Shown piece by piece: positions 51,884 to 61,434 of a DNA stretch of 64,000 nucleotides (the first letter of the stretch is position 1; every line of letters begins with the position of its first letter). The DNA is taken from assembly GCF_022601975.1 (NCBI RefSeq), contig NZ_JAKVIR010000025.1, forward strand, positions 25,963-89,962. Reading direction: 5' to 3'. The DNA comes from Pontibacter sp. E15-1. Its GTDB lineage: Bacteria > Bacteroidota > Bacteroidia > Cytophagales > Hymenobacteraceae. The position numbers were made by a program, and so were the translations under genes. The notes under the pieces are model-generated. The model was given only the letters and a program-made list of their open reading frames with translations, had not been told where the DNA came from and searched no databases.

Positions 51884-54800
51884 ATGTTCCCGAAACTAAA
51901 TCTGCAGCAGCGCTTCGCTGTTCCTTTGCTGCTTACGCTTCTATCTGTTACCCTGGGGTTTGCCCAGCGTCCGGGCGGCACCGGCGACCGAACAGAGCCC
52001 CATAAAGTAGTGTATAAGCTTAAGCCCGTAGCTGGCCCGCTGGCCCGCACAACCCAACCAGGCAGCGAAAAACTGAGCCAGGCCCTGCAGCGAATCGGGG
52101 CCCGGGAGATGCGGCAGCGGTTTCCGGAGCGGCGGCAGGCGTATACCCAGGCACGCAAGGCAAGCCCCACCGTAGACCTCTCGCTGATTTATGAGTTGCA
52201 ATACGCGGACGCCTATACCCTGGAGCAGGTGCAGAGAGTGCTGCTTGGCACCGGTATGGTGGCCTATGTGGAACCCCTCTACCTGCGGGAGCCGCTCACG
52301 CAGCCCAACGATCCCTCCGCCGACTCGCTTAAAACCAGCCAGTACTATCTGAAACTGGTGCAGGCCTACGAAGGCTGGGCCGTGGAAAAAGGCGACACTA
52401 ACGTGGTGATCGGGGTGCTGGACACCGGATTCCGGCTCACCCACGATGAACTCAAAACAAAGGTAAAGCACAACTACAGCGACCCGGTGGATGGCGTGGA
52501 TAACGACGGCGACGGGTACGTGGACAACTTCACGGGCTGGGACTTTGCCGACAACGACAACAACGTGGCCGACGACACCCCTTTTACCGGGCATGGCACC
52601 GCTGTGGCAGGCGTGGCCGCCGGGGCAACCAACAACGGCAAAGGAATCGCAAGCCTGGGCTATAACGCCTTTTTTATGCCGCTCAAAGTATTTTCTGCTG
52701 TCGAAAACGGTCATTTCGGGGGGTATGAGGCCATTGTGTATGCCGCAGACAAAGGGTGCAAGGTCATTAACATTTCCTGGGGCGGAACAGGCAAATCGGA
52801 GTATGAGCAGGATATCATCAACTATGCCGTGCTCGACAAGGACGTGCTGATTGTGGCTGCGGGCGGAAACACGAACAAACTACTCGACGTCTACCCGGCA
52901 TCCTATGAAAATGTGCTGTCTGTCGGCGGCACCACCGACAAAGACGTCAAGTACCGGGACTTTACCTACAGCTACCGCATCGACATGGTGGCCCCCGGCA
53001 CGAACATCCTGACCTCCACCATCTCCAGCGACAACGCCTATGGAGGCGTGTATGGCACGTCCTTCTCCTCCCCGATTGTGGCCGGAAGCGCGGCTCTGGT
53101 CAGATCAAAATACCCACAATTGTCTGCACTGCAGGCAGCAGAGCGCCTGCGCGTCACGACGGACAACATTTACAACCTGCCCGGAAATGCCCAATACACT
53201 GAGTTACTGGGCAGCGGACGCCTGAACCTGAAACGGGCCCTGAAGGCAACAAACCTGAAGTCGGTGCGGTGCACTGCGCACGGTTTGGCGCAGCGCACGC
53301 AAACTCCCTTTGCCGGCAGCAAAGTGAGTTTTGAGACCAGCTATAGAAACCACCTTTCCCCCACTTCGGCCCTGGAAGTAACGCTAACGTGTTCGTCGCC
53401 GTTTGTGACGGTGGAGCGCGGCACGCTGGACCTGGGCAGCCTGGCCACCAATGCCACGGCTTCGTCCGGGTCGCGGCCCTTTATCCTGAACATTGCCGAA
53501 GACGCCCCCATGAATGAGCTCGTGTACCTGCGCCTGGGCTATCAGGACGGGAGCTATACCGATTTCGAATATGTCTCACTCGTCATCAACCCAAGCTATG
53601 TCACCCTCACGGCCAACAGCCTGCACGTTACCCTGAACAACGTCGGAAACCTGGGCTACAATGGGCTTAACTTTACCCAGGGCGTCGGTGTGAAGTATAA
53701 AGGCAGCCCTTCGCTGCTGTTTGAGGGTGGGTTGATGGTGGCGACCGATGCGGGCATGGTATCGGAAAACCTCCACAACGAGCAGTGGCAGAACAACGCC
53801 GGTTTCCAGTCGGCCAGTTCGTTGCGCCTGCGCCACGACACGCCTCTTGCCACACAGGAGGCCCGCACCCTGATGGCGGCCACTGGCCCGAGCCAGGCCG
53901 GTGTGCAGGTAAAGCAGGTAAGCTCTGCCTGGATGGACGCCCCGAATCAGGATTACGTCATTCTGGAGTACCAGGTCACCAACGTCACGGAGGAGACCAT
54001 AGGCCAGGTGCACGTCGGGGTTTTTGCCGACTGGGACATTGGCAACTACCTGCAGAATGCGGCCTCCTGGGACAATGCCCTGAAACTGGGATATGTGTAT
54101 AACACGCAAGTGCCTATGCCCTACGCCGGTTTGAAGCTGCTCACCAACGGCGCGCCCATCCATCACGCCATCGACAACATTGGCGGGAACGACTCCACCG
54201 TAACCGTGGATGACGGCTTCTCCACTGCCGAGAAGTTCAAGGTGATCTCACGGGGTATGAGCCGAAAAAGTGCTGGCGGCAAACAAGGCAACAGCGTGTC
54301 GCATGTGGTGGGAGCCACGCTGAACGGCCTCGTCCCCGGCGAAACCCGGACCGTTGCCCTTGCCCTGCTGGCGGCGGATAACCTCAGCCAGCTGAAAACC
54401 CATGCGGCGGCTGCACAGGCAAAATACATCACCATTAAATCCGGGCCGAAGCCTTCAGGCACACGGCTCGCGCTCTGCGCCGGGTCGCCGGTTCTGATTA
54501 CCCCTGACAAGGGCAGTTCCTTCCGGTTTTACGCCGATCAGGAAAAAGCTGCGCTGTTGGGCGCGGGCAGTTCATTTGCCATTAGCGCGCTGCAAGCCAG
54601 CAGAACGGTTTACGCCACCAACGCCGATTCTTTGTTCGAAAGCCAGCCGGTCCCCTACGCTTACAGTATCCCCGCCGAAGCGGAGGCTGACTTTACCCTG
54701 GGCCAGGGTTTCGGCAATGCCGGAAGCGCGGTGCCCCTGACCAACACAAGCAGGCAGGCGTCTTCCTTCCATTGGGCATTTGGCGACGGCACCACTTCCT

Positions 54801-55180
54801 CTGAGGCGAATCCAACCCATACCTACCCGCTGTCAGGCGTTTATACCATCACCCTGACCGCAACGGACAGCCTCGGGTGCGCGCAGAGCATGACGAGCAA
54901 GCAGCTGCAGGTATATGCCGACAAGCTGACGCTCTACCCAAACCCAGTCAGCGGCTCACTTGTCCTCAACCTGCCGGGGCCGGTGCAGCAGGGCAACAGC
55001 GCCACTGTGCCAGTGCTTACCCTCACCGATATTATGGGCAAGGTAATGACGCCGCCATACTATACAGAAGGCACCATGCTGCACTACGATGTCAGCAGGC
55101 TGGCGGCAGGGGTATACATCGCCCGCATCAGGTATAGCGAAAGCAGCCTCACAGAGCGGGTGCTGGTACAGAACAGGTAA
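51884..55180 (+). CDS. Secreted S8 subtilisin-like protease with PKD and T9SS sorting domain
   Basis: The protein has 1098 residues from the ATG at 51884; an upstream in-frame TTG (51872) is less likely. A signal peptide ends near LGFAQ. The catalytic triad is visible: Asp in VIGVLDTGF (about 178), His in GHGTAVAGVAAG (about 236) and Ser in GTSFSSPIVAGSAAL (about 391). A long middle region of beta-type sequence is followed by a PKD domain (about 955-1010, FHWAFGDGTTSSEANPTHTY) and a type IX sorting domain (about 1025-1098, LTLYPNPVSGSLVLNL, ending AAGVYIARIRYSE). It should be exported by Sec and then by T9SS to the surface or medium as a protein-degrading enzyme. Confidence 0.95.
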   Translation: MFPKLNLQQRFAVPLLLTLLSVTLGFAQRPGGTGDRTEPHKVVYKLKPVAGPLARTTQPGSEKLSQALQRIGAREMRQRFPERRQAYTQARKASPTVDLSLIYELQYADAYTLEQVQRVLLGTGMVAYVEPLYLREPLTQPNDPSADSLKTSQYYLKLVQAYEGWAVEKGDTNVVIGVLDTGFRLTHDELKTKVKHNYSDPVDGVDNDGDGYVDNFTGWDFADNDNNVADDTPFTGHGTAVAGVAAGATNNGKGIASLGYNAFFMPLKVFSAVENGHFGGYEAIVYAADKGCKVINISWGGTGKSEYEQDIINYAVLDKDVLIVAAGGNTNKLLDVYPASYENVLSVGGTTDKDVKYRDFTYSYRIDMVAPGTNILTSTISSDNAYGGVYGTSFSSPIVAGSAALVRSKYPQLSALQAAERLRVTTDNIYNLPGNAQYTELLGSGRLNLKRALKATNLKSVRCTAHGLAQRTQTPFAGSKVSFETSYRNHLSPTSALEVTLTCSSPFVTVERGTLDLGSLATNATASSGSRPFILNIAEDAPMNELVYLRLGYQDGSYTDFEYVSLVINPSYVTLTANSLHVTLNNVGNLGYNGLNFTQGVGVKYKGSPSLLFEGGLMVATDAGMVSENLHNEQWQNNAGFQSASSLRLRHDTPLATQEARTLMAATGPSQAGVQVKQVSSAWMDAPNQDYVILEYQVTNVTEETIGQVHVGVFADWDIGNYLQNAASWDNALKLGYVYNTQVPMPYAGLKLLTNGAPIHHAIDNIGGNDSTVTVDDGFSTAEKFKVISRGMSRKSAGGKQGNSVSHVVGATLNGLVPGETRTVALALLAADNLSQLKTHAAAAQAKYITIKSGPKPSGTRLALCAGSPVLITPDKGSSFRFYADQEKAALLGAGSSFAISALQASRTVYATNADSLFESQPVPYAYSIPAEAEADFTLGQGFGNAGSAVPLTNTSRQASSFHWAFGDGTTSSEANPTHTYPLSGVYTITLTATDSLGCAQSMTSKQLQVYADKLTLYPNPVSGSLVLNLPGPVQQGNSATVPVLTLTDIMGKVMTPPYYTEGTMLHYDVSRLAAGVYIARIRYSESSLTERVLVQNR

Positions 55181-55229
55181 TCCCACTTGTTCAAGAACTG
55201 CGCTTTTACTTTTCAACAATAAAAAGCCA

Positions 55230-55275
55230 TATAAAAAGAGAGGGCCTCCCATTTGGGAGGCCCTCTCTTTTTATA
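55230..55275. terminator. Bidirectional terminator between subtilase and aconitase
   Basis: Two perfect 22-nt arms (55230-55251 and 55254-55275) with a TT loop have A/T-rich outer parts (TATAAAAAG) and a GC core (AGGGCCTCCC). It serves the two convergent genes. Confidence 0.92.
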
Positions 55276-55290
55276 CTAGCGAAGCAGTTA

Positions 55291-57567
55291 CTATGCCTTC
55301 GCGCCTTTTTCCTTCAGTCGGATCAGGTTGAGGGCAGAACCTGCCTTGAACCACTCGATCTGACCCTGGTTATAGGTATGGTTTACCGTGAAGCTGTCCT
55401 GGCTGCCGTCTTTGTGCGTAAGCACCACTTTCAACGGCGTGCCTTCCTGGAAGTTTTCAAGGCCAAGGATATCAAACGTATCCGTTTCCTCGATCAAATC
55501 ATAGTCCGCTTTGTTGGCGAACGTAAGTCCCAGCATACCCTGCTTTTTCAGGTTTGTTTCGTGGATACGCGCGAATGACTTCACGATAACCGCACGAACG
55601 CCCAGGTGGCGTGGCTCCATGGCCGCGTGCTCACGCGAAGAACCTTCACCGTAGTTTTCGTCGCCTACAACCACTGTACCGATTCCGGCAGCCTTGTACG
55701 TACGCGCAGTGGCTGGCACCGCCTCATACCCACGGGTCATGTCGTTGTATACGCTGTTGGCCTCGCCGTTGAATGCGTTGATCGCACCGATCAGCATGTT
55801 GTTCGAGATATTGTCCAGGTGGCCACGGTACTTCAACCATGGGCCAGCCATCGAGATATGGTCTGTGGTACACTTGCCTTGCGCCTTGATCAGGAGCTTC
55901 AACCCTTTCAGGTCTGTGCCTTCCCATGGCTTAAAGCCTTCCAGCAATTGCAGACGGTCAGATGCAGGATCAACCGCTACCTCTACCTGGCTTCCGTCTT
56001 CGGCAGGGGCTGTATACCCGGCATCTTCCACAGCAAAGCCCTGTGTCGGCAACTCAATTCCCTGCGGCTCGTCCAGCATTACCTGCTCGCCGTTCTTGTT
56101 GGTCAGGGTATCTGTGAGCGGGTTAAACGTCAGGTCGCCGGCAATAGCGAAGGCTGTAACGATCTCTGGTGATGCCACGAACGCGTGTGTGTTCGGGTTA
56201 CCGTCGTTACGCTTCGCGAAGTTACGGTTGAATGACGTGATGATAGAGTTCTTGCGCTTCGGGTCGTCGGTATGGCGCGCCCACTGGCCGATACACGGAC
56301 CGCAAGCGTTTGCCAACACCACACCGCCCATCTCCGCAAAGGTATCCAACAAGCCGTCGCGGGCTGTGGTATAACGCACCATCTCAGAACCTGGCGTGAT
56401 GGTGAACTCAGCCTGGGCTACAAGTCCCTTTTCGATTGCCTGCGAGGCGATAGAGGCAGAGCGTGTTAAGTCTTCGTAAGAAGAGTTGGTGCACGAGCCG
56501 ATCAAACCTACCTCCAGTTTCGCTGGCCAGTTGTGCTCTTTCACTACTGCTGCAAACTGAGAGATTGGCCAGGCCGCATCCGGTGTGAATGGTCCGTTTA
56601 CGTGTGGCTCCAGCTCAGAAAGATTAATCTCGATCAGTTGGTCGTAGTAAGCTGCCGGGTCAGCCAACACCTCGTCGTCAGCGCGCAGGTGCTCTGCCAC
56701 GCCATCGGCCATGTCAGCGATCTCCTCACGGTTGGTGGCCATCAGGTACTCACGCATCTTCGGGTCGTAGGCAAACACTGAGGTAGTTGCGCCAATCTCA
56801 GCACCCATGTTACAGATCGTGCCTTTACCGGTACAGGACAAAGACTCGGCGCCATCACCAAAATACTCTACAATCGCTCCCGTACCGCCTTTTACTGTCA
56901 GGATACCGGCAACTTTCAGAATCACGTCTTTGGCAGACGTCCAGCCGCTCAGTCTTCCTGTTAATTTAATACCGATCACTTTCGGAAACTTCAGCTCCCA
57001 GGGCATACCGGCCATCACGTCTACGGCATCAGCGCCGCCTACACCAATGGCCACCATACCCAAACCACCTGCGTTTGGCGTGTGTGAGTCTGTACCGATC
57101 ATCATACCGCCCGGGAAGGCGTAGTTCTCGAGCACTACCTGGTGGATGATACCCGCACCCGGCTTCCAGAAGCCAAGGCCGTACTTATTTGAAACGGAGG
57201 CCAGGAAATCATATACCTCTTTGTTCTCGGTATAGGCATCCTGCAAGTCAGCGTCGGCACCGGTTCTCGCCTGAATCAGGTGGTCGCAATGCACGGTAGA
57301 AGGAACAGCCACTGTAGGCTTGCCCGCCTGCATGAACTGTAGCAAGGCCATCTGGGCCGTTGCATCCTGCATCGCTACTCTGTCCGGTGCGAAGTCTACG
57401 TAAGACTGGCCGCGCTGGTGTGCTCCTGTTGCCGGCCCCTCGTAAAGGTGCGCGTACAGGATTTTCTCTGTCAGTGTAAGCGGCTTGCCCACTTTAGTGC
57501 GACCAGCGGAGATGCGCTCGCCCATGCCGGCATATACTGCCTTGATCATTCCTAAATCAAATGCCAT
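55291..57567 (-). CDS. acn: Aconitate hydratase (mitochondrial-type)
   Basis: The protein has 758 residues from the ATG at 57567 (MAFDLGMIKAVYAGM); the open frame extends 44 codons further up but that part is AT-rich leader. 4Fe-4S ligands lie in GLIGSCTNSSYEDLTRSA and NACGPCIGQWARH. Other landmarks are TIGTDSHTPNAGG-like IGTDSHTPNAGGLGM and the C-terminal swivel domain with GDENYGEGSSREHAA and RHLGVRAVIVKSFARIHETN. It isomerises citrate and isocitrate in the TCA cycle. It is a single gene with its own terminator. The length agrees with mitochondrial-type aconitases rather than the ~890-residue AcnA type. Confidence 0.96.
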   Translation of the reverse strand: MAFDLGMIKAVYAGMGERISAGRTKVGKPLTLTEKILYAHLYEGPATGAHQRGQSYVDFAPDRVAMQDATAQMALLQFMQAGKPTVAVPSTVHCDHLIQARTGADADLQDAYTENKEVYDFLASVSNKYGLGFWKPGAGIIHQVVLENYAFPGGMMIGTDSHTPNAGGLGMVAIGVGGADAVDVMAGMPWELKFPKVIGIKLTGRLSGWTSAKDVILKVAGILTVKGGTGAIVEYFGDGAESLSCTGKGTICNMGAEIGATTSVFAYDPKMREYLMATNREEIADMADGVAEHLRADDEVLADPAAYYDQLIEINLSELEPHVNGPFTPDAAWPISQFAAVVKEHNWPAKLEVGLIGSCTNSSYEDLTRSASIASQAIEKGLVAQAEFTITPGSEMVRYTTARDGLLDTFAEMGGVVLANACGPCIGQWARHTDDPKRKNSIITSFNRNFAKRNDGNPNTHAFVASPEIVTAFAIAGDLTFNPLTDTLTNKNGEQVMLDEPQGIELPTQGFAVEDAGYTAPAEDGSQVEVAVDPASDRLQLLEGFKPWEGTDLKGLKLLIKAQGKCTTDHISMAGPWLKYRGHLDNISNNMLIGAINAFNGEANSVYNDMTRGYEAVPATARTYKAAGIGTVVVGDENYGEGSSREHAAMEPRHLGVRAVIVKSFARIHETNLKKQGMLGLTFANKADYDLIEETDTFDILGLENFQEGTPLKVVLTHKDGSQDSFTVNHTYNQGQIEWFKAGSALNLIRLKEKGAKA

Positions 57568-57766
57568 AGTTTTGCTATTGTTAATTATTGATTGCTTTCT
57601 GATGAAGTTTACAAATGTACAAAAACAAAGTATCTTGAAAAACATTAGTCCCCACGAATATAGGTACCTAGCGAAGCAAGGACGCCCTGGCTGGCGCACG
57701 AGGTTTTTAAGACGACAAGCTGTATGTTTGCACTCCTGTATTTCTTAAACGTTAAACGTTTATCAC

Positions 57767-59029
57767 ATGAAACATTACTTTAATCATACCTATACCAGCC
57801 TGATTTTGTTATTGGCAATCGCCGCCGCGCTGTTTCTAACTGGCTGTTCTTCCGATAAAACCACAAAACACATGATACAAACCGGTATGTGGCGCGTGGC
57901 GCTGCAGGCCCAGGGCCAGGAAATCCCGTTTCTGATGGAAGCGGAGGAGAAAGACGGAAAAACTGTGCTGTACCTGATAAACGGCGAAGAGCGCATTCTG
58001 CTCGACGACATCCAGCCGCAGGGCGACTCGGTGAAGATTAAGCTGCACATTTTTGATGCCGACCTGATTGCGAAGGTGAACGAGGGCAACATGCAGGGCC
58101 GCTTCGTGAAGAACGACACCCCAATGCCTTACTCCGTGCCCTTCACGGCGGAGCACGGGAAACAAAACCGCTTCGAAGCAAACCCAGCCCCGGCCGCCTA
58201 TGATTTTGGAGGGAAATGGGAAGTGGTTTTCACCGACAAAGAAGGCAACAGCTACAACGCCATCGGTGTGTTCGAGCAAAACAACAACACCGTGACCGGC
58301 ACTTTCCTGACAGAGACCGGCGATTACCGCTACCTGGAGGGCCAGGCAGAAGGCAAAACCCTACGCCTTTCGACCTTCGACGGCAACCATGCTTACCTGT
58401 TCACGGCCAAGCCGAGCGGCGACAGCACCCTGCTGGGCGAGTTCTACTCGGGTATGAGCGGCTACGAAAGCTGGACTGCCAAGCGCAACGCCAATGCCAA
58501 GCTCGCCAGCGCCGACACGCTCACCTACCTGAAAGAGGGGTATGAAACGCTTTCCTTCACCTTCCCGAACCTGGAGGGAAAGCCGGTTTCGCTGTCGGAT
58601 GAGAAGTATAGGGGTAAGGTGGTGCTGGTGCAGTTGCTTGGCTCGTGGTGCCCTAACTGCCTCGACGAAACGCAATTCCTGATACCGTATTACAACCAGC
58701 ACAAAGACCGCGGTATGGAGATCATCGGCCTCGGGTTTGAGCGCAGCCCGGAGTTCGGCAAAGCCGCCGCCCGCCTGCAGAAAATGAAATCCCGCCTCGA
58801 CATTAACTACGACCTGCTGGTGGCGGGTATCTCAGACAAGGAGGCAGCCGCCAAGGCGCTCCCGGCACTTAACCACGTGCTCTCCTTCCCGACCACCATC
58901 TTCATTGGCCGCGACGGTAAAGTGCGCAAGATCCATACAGGTTTTTCAGGCCCCGGCACCGGTGCGTATTACGACGAGTGGGTAGCCGATTTTAACAAGA
59001 CGATGGAAACCCTGCTGGAGGAGAAGTAG
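57767..59029 (+). CDS. TlpA-like thioredoxin-fold lipoprotein
   Basis: The 420-residue protein has a signal peptide and lipobox LTGC (about residues 24-27), a beta-rich N-terminal part (about 35-250, with two DUF4369-like repeats), then a thioredoxin domain (about 262-420) with the redox motif GSWCPNCLDE (Cys near 293) and the cis-Pro region VLSFPTTIFIGRDGKVRKIHTGF. It faces the periplasm or outer membrane and probably reduces or exchanges disulfides. It is a single gene, 200 bp from the divergent aconitase start. Confidence 0.9.
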   Translation: MKHYFNHTYTSLILLLAIAAALFLTGCSSDKTTKHMIQTGMWRVALQAQGQEIPFLMEAEEKDGKTVLYLINGEERILLDDIQPQGDSVKIKLHIFDADLIAKVNEGNMQGRFVKNDTPMPYSVPFTAEHGKQNRFEANPAPAAYDFGGKWEVVFTDKEGNSYNAIGVFEQNNNTVTGTFLTETGDYRYLEGQAEGKTLRLSTFDGNHAYLFTAKPSGDSTLLGEFYSGMSGYESWTAKRNANAKLASADTLTYLKEGYETLSFTFPNLEGKPVSLSDEKYRGKVVLVQLLGSWCPNCLDETQFLIPYYNQHKDRGMEIIGLGFERSPEFGKAAARLQKMKSRLDINYDLLVAGISDKEAAAKALPALNHVLSFPTTIFIGRDGKVRKIHTGFSGPGTGAYYDEWVADFNKTMETLLEEK

Positions 59030-59057
59030 TAAGTTTAAAATTCGTATTTACACAAGC

Positions 59058-59099
59058 AAAAAAGCCACCTATTGTAGCAGTACAATAGGTGGCTTTTTT
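59058..59099. terminator. Intrinsic terminator after the TlpA-like gene
   Basis: The 19-bp perfect arms (59058-59076 and 59081-59099) with a GCAG loop have a CCACC/GGTGG core and flanking A and T runs. Confidence 0.92.
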
Positions 59100-59344
59100 A
59101 TTTATGGCTGAGAGTTTATACCTCTAATGCCATTGAAGTGGGGGTCTCTGATTTAAGATCTTACCTGTTTTTTCAATCCATTTAGGCATTTCAGCTACTC
59201 TTGAGGCAATAACCGAAGAGAGCCAGCGTAAGTGTGAGAAAACTGGACTATATAGCCTCAGTTAAGATCTACAAGCGTTGGATTAATTATAATACTGATT
59301 AACCCACCCCTGCCCCTCCGAGGAGGGGAATCTAATGCGCTATT
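59100..59344. other. Intergenic stretch before repeat copy 3
   Basis: Nothing coding is seen. A CCCCTCCGAGGAGGGG palindrome lies at about 59313-59328, another small extragenic repeat. Confidence 0.4.
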
Positions 59345-59461
59345 TCACTGGCGCCCCGAAAGCTTTCGGGGTGATTTTAAATGATGCCGGGTTTGTGACT
59401 CGACTGGGCCAGAGGCCCAATTACACGATACACGCGCGAGACGCGAGCGAAGTCAAACTTA
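59345..59461 (-). repeat. Multi-hairpin repeat, family 1, copy 3 (reverse)
   Basis: Read on the minus strand it gives CTCGCG-TCT-CGCGCG, TGGGCC-TCT-GGCCCA, a weakened third stem (GTCGAGTC-ACA-AACCCGGC, two mismatches) and the CCCCGAAAG/CTTTCGGGG stem. It lies between the convergent TlpA-like and SIMPL genes. Confidence 0.82.
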
Positions 59462-59505
59462 GAATAAAACAGTCCTGCTGCTAAAAAGGGTAACCCCGCA
59501 CCATG

Positions 59506-60219
59506 TTACTGTTCCAGCTTGAATTTGACCTCAACTGCGCTGGCTACTTTTATCTTTTCAAATTCAATGTCCGCCGGTTTAAATTCCTCGTTTTTCTTTG
59601 GGGTATATCCTCGGATTATAACCCCCGCAACCCGCCCTTGCAGCGTGTTATTTACAGAGGTATGGGATTGATCTGAAATGTAGATGGCTGGGCCGATCTT
59701 TTGGTTTAGCGGCGCTGCCATATACACTGCCTGTTGCTTCGCTTTAGAGATTGCCCTGGATTTCAGGTCTAGCTGAAGCTGCTCGATCTTTGCGTATTCT
59801 GTTCTATCCAGAACCACGTTGGAGATATCGATTTCTTCGAGCGCGAGTATAACGCGACCGGCAGTAAGCGCGTCGGTAACCATGAGGGTATACTCTTTTC
59901 TTTTCAGAATATCCTGTTGCTTCAAAAAGTGCTTTCTGAAATTACTGGCCAGGTCATTCAGCATCAGATTCTGCCTGGTGTTAATACCTATTTGCTTCAA
60001 AGTGGCCTCCATCCGGGCCTCTAACTCTTCAACAGACGACTTTCCTTTGTTATCTTTCTCGGTTAGCACAATGTTCAGAAAAATCCGATCTGGCGTTACC
60101 AGGGTATCCACCTGGGCAGCGGTTTCGATAAAAGGTTGGTCGATAAAACTCTTGGTTTGCGAGAGCCCATCAAACGACTGAAGCAGTAAAATGGCGATGA
60201 GGTAAATTCCTTTGTTCAT
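59506..60219 (-). CDS. SIMPL (DUF541) domain protein
   Basis: The 237-residue protein has a signal peptide cut near SLSQ (about residue 21), then one SIMPL/DUF541 domain: VDTLVTPDRIFLNIVLTEKD, DLASNFRKHFLKQQD, YTLMVTDALTAGRVILALEE, ISNVVLDRTEYAKIEQLQLDL and AKQQAVYMAAPLNQKIGPAI. Family members are oligomeric, periplasmic or membrane-exposed; the function is poorly known. Near the C-terminus NTLQGRVAGVIIRGY looks strikingly like the plug motif of SusC proteins. It appears to be a single gene. Confidence 0.87.
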   Translation of the reverse strand: MNKGIYLIAILLLQSFDGLSQTKSFIDQPFIETAAQVDTLVTPDRIFLNIVLTEKDNKGKSSVEELEARMEATLKQIGINTRQNLMLNDLASNFRKHFLKQQDILKRKEYTLMVTDALTAGRVILALEEIDISNVVLDRTEYAKIEQLQLDLKSRAISKAKQQAVYMAAPLNQKIGPAIYISDQSHTSVNNTLQGRVAGVIIRGYTPKKNEEFKPADIEFEKIKVASAVEVKFKLEQ

Positions 60220-60310
60220 AGATGGGGCAGGAGTTTAATGGAATTGGCTTTGTGGTGGTGTTGCTACCGGTTAGCACAGGCAACGTGAAGCTTGTACTTT
60301 GTTACATGAA

Positions 60311-60679
60311 TTAATTTTTTACTTTATCCCGTAATTTAATCGCAGCATTATTGATTTCTCTCCATTCTAGAGTATACACAAAATGTTCGATGTTAGGCAC
60401 ATGATAAGGAGTAACTCTAGTAGTCTCTCGGTCTAAAACATCTTGGAAATCAGCTAACATCTTTAATTCTGATTCATTAAATGCCATTCTAAATAATTTG
60501 TCATCAGGGTTGTAAATTGTTTCCCAATGCCCAAATAACTCAGATGACACATCTACAAATGGAACATTTTTTTGATATTCCAGTTGCTCTTCTTTCGAAG
60601 ACCACAATTCAATGACTTCAAGAACCAATTTTCTAATTCTTGAAGCCATTTCTTCTTCGGAGATTATTTCTTTATCCAT
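60311..60679 (-). CDS. Hypothetical soluble protein
   Basis: The 122-residue protein is not one I recognise. It is acidic, helical at the start (EEEMASRIRKLVLEVIELWSS), then has SSELFGHWETIY, FRMAFNESELKMLADFQDVL and YTLEWREINNAAIKLRDKV. No signal peptide or membrane segment is seen. GC content is clearly lower than in the neighbouring genes, hinting at acquired or fast-changing DNA. It lies 40 bp downstream of a small membrane protein gene on the same strand, so the two may be co-transcribed. Confidence 0.6.
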   Translation of the reverse strand: MDKEIISEEEMASRIRKLVLEVIELWSSKEEQLEYQKNVPFVDVSSELFGHWETIYNPDDKLFRMAFNESELKMLADFQDVLDRETTRVTPYHVPNIEHFVYTLEWREINNAAIKLRDKVKN

Positions 60680-60719
60680 AAATATGGCAGGTAACGGATT
60701 GGCCTAAACTGTGGCATAG

Positions 60720-61109
60720 CTAAAGTTTAGGCGTGGTTAGGGTTCTGTTGTTTTTTCTTTTCAGCCATGACAGAAGAAGGTAATAGAATTCCCAAAGCAT
60801 AACTGTCGTCCATAGACTGTAAAGGAAGTAGTTGAATATTCTTTCTCTTTCTGGTATTAGAGGGTGTCCACCAAATGGATTTGATTCATTCACGTAGATT
60901 TTCAAGGTCATAAGAGCCGTAGCTAAAGCAATTATCGGGAGCGTTACCACAACTCTTTTTCTTAAGTCGCTTTCAACAAACGCAGCATCGATACTAATGT
61001 GTAGTCGGTAAAAGAGAAACACCCAAAATAAAAGCGCAAAGAGAACATCAAAACCTGCATTGTAAAACATGATAAAATAGCCAATCACGCACGCAATCCC
61101 AACTCCCAA
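60720..61109 (-). CDS. Small membrane protein, possibly disrupted at its 5' end
   Basis: The 129-residue protein has three to four hydrophobic segments (about 3-32, VVVTLPIIALATALMTLKIY and SLWTTVMLWEFYYLLLSWL) and a basic tail. I do not recognise the family. The start at 61109 is a TTG. Further up in the same frame an ATG at 61172 opens MKEVE, followed by an in-frame TGA (61157-61155) and then ANRLKQYLKSLGYYTLG leading straight into this protein. The gene may therefore carry a nonsense change, or use the internal TTG. GC content is low, like the gene after it. Confidence 0.55.
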   Translation of the reverse strand: MGVGIACVIGYFIMFYNAGFDVLFALLFWVFLFYRLHISIDAAFVESDLRKRVVVTLPIIALATALMTLKIYVNESNPFGGHPLIPERERIFNYFLYSLWTTVMLWEFYYLLLSWLKRKNNRTLTTPKL

Positions 61110-61380
61110 GGTATAGTACCCTAAGCTTTTTAGGTATTGCTTGAGTCTGTTAGCTCATTCAACTTCTTTCATGATTCCTATTGACCCTAACTTGTAGATA
61201 TACATTACCAACTACGCATAACATACCCTAGCATCAGATAACCGTAACTGAGCTACCGAATATACTATATATAAAAAATTTAAAACAAACAAGACGGTAT
61301 AAATCTCTCAACTCCAGAATGGGAATACCACATGCCGAGTTTCCATACCCCACTACCCTGCTTCAATAGCAGTTCAAGCA
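61110..61380. other. Intergenic region
   Basis: Apart from the possible disrupted 5' end of the small membrane gene (to 61172), this AT-rich stretch shows nothing I can support. It may contain that gene's promoter. Confidence 0.35.
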
Positions 61381-61420
61381 AAAAAGGCTACCCATCTTGC
61401 GATGAGTAGCCTTTTCTTTT
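61381..61420 (-). terminator. Terminator of the amidohydrolase gene
   Basis: AAAAAGGCTACCCATC pairs with GATGAGTAGCCTTTTC (one mismatch, which is G-T on the minus strand) around TTGC. On the minus strand the stem ends in a T-run, 15 bp after the amidohydrolase stop. Confidence 0.85.
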
Positions 61421-61434
61421 CCCGATAGGGGCGC

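Noticed and set aside
57568..57699. 44-codon upstream extension of aconitase
   Set aside because: AT-rich leader without similarity to aconitase; MAFDLGMIKAVY at 57567 fits the family start.
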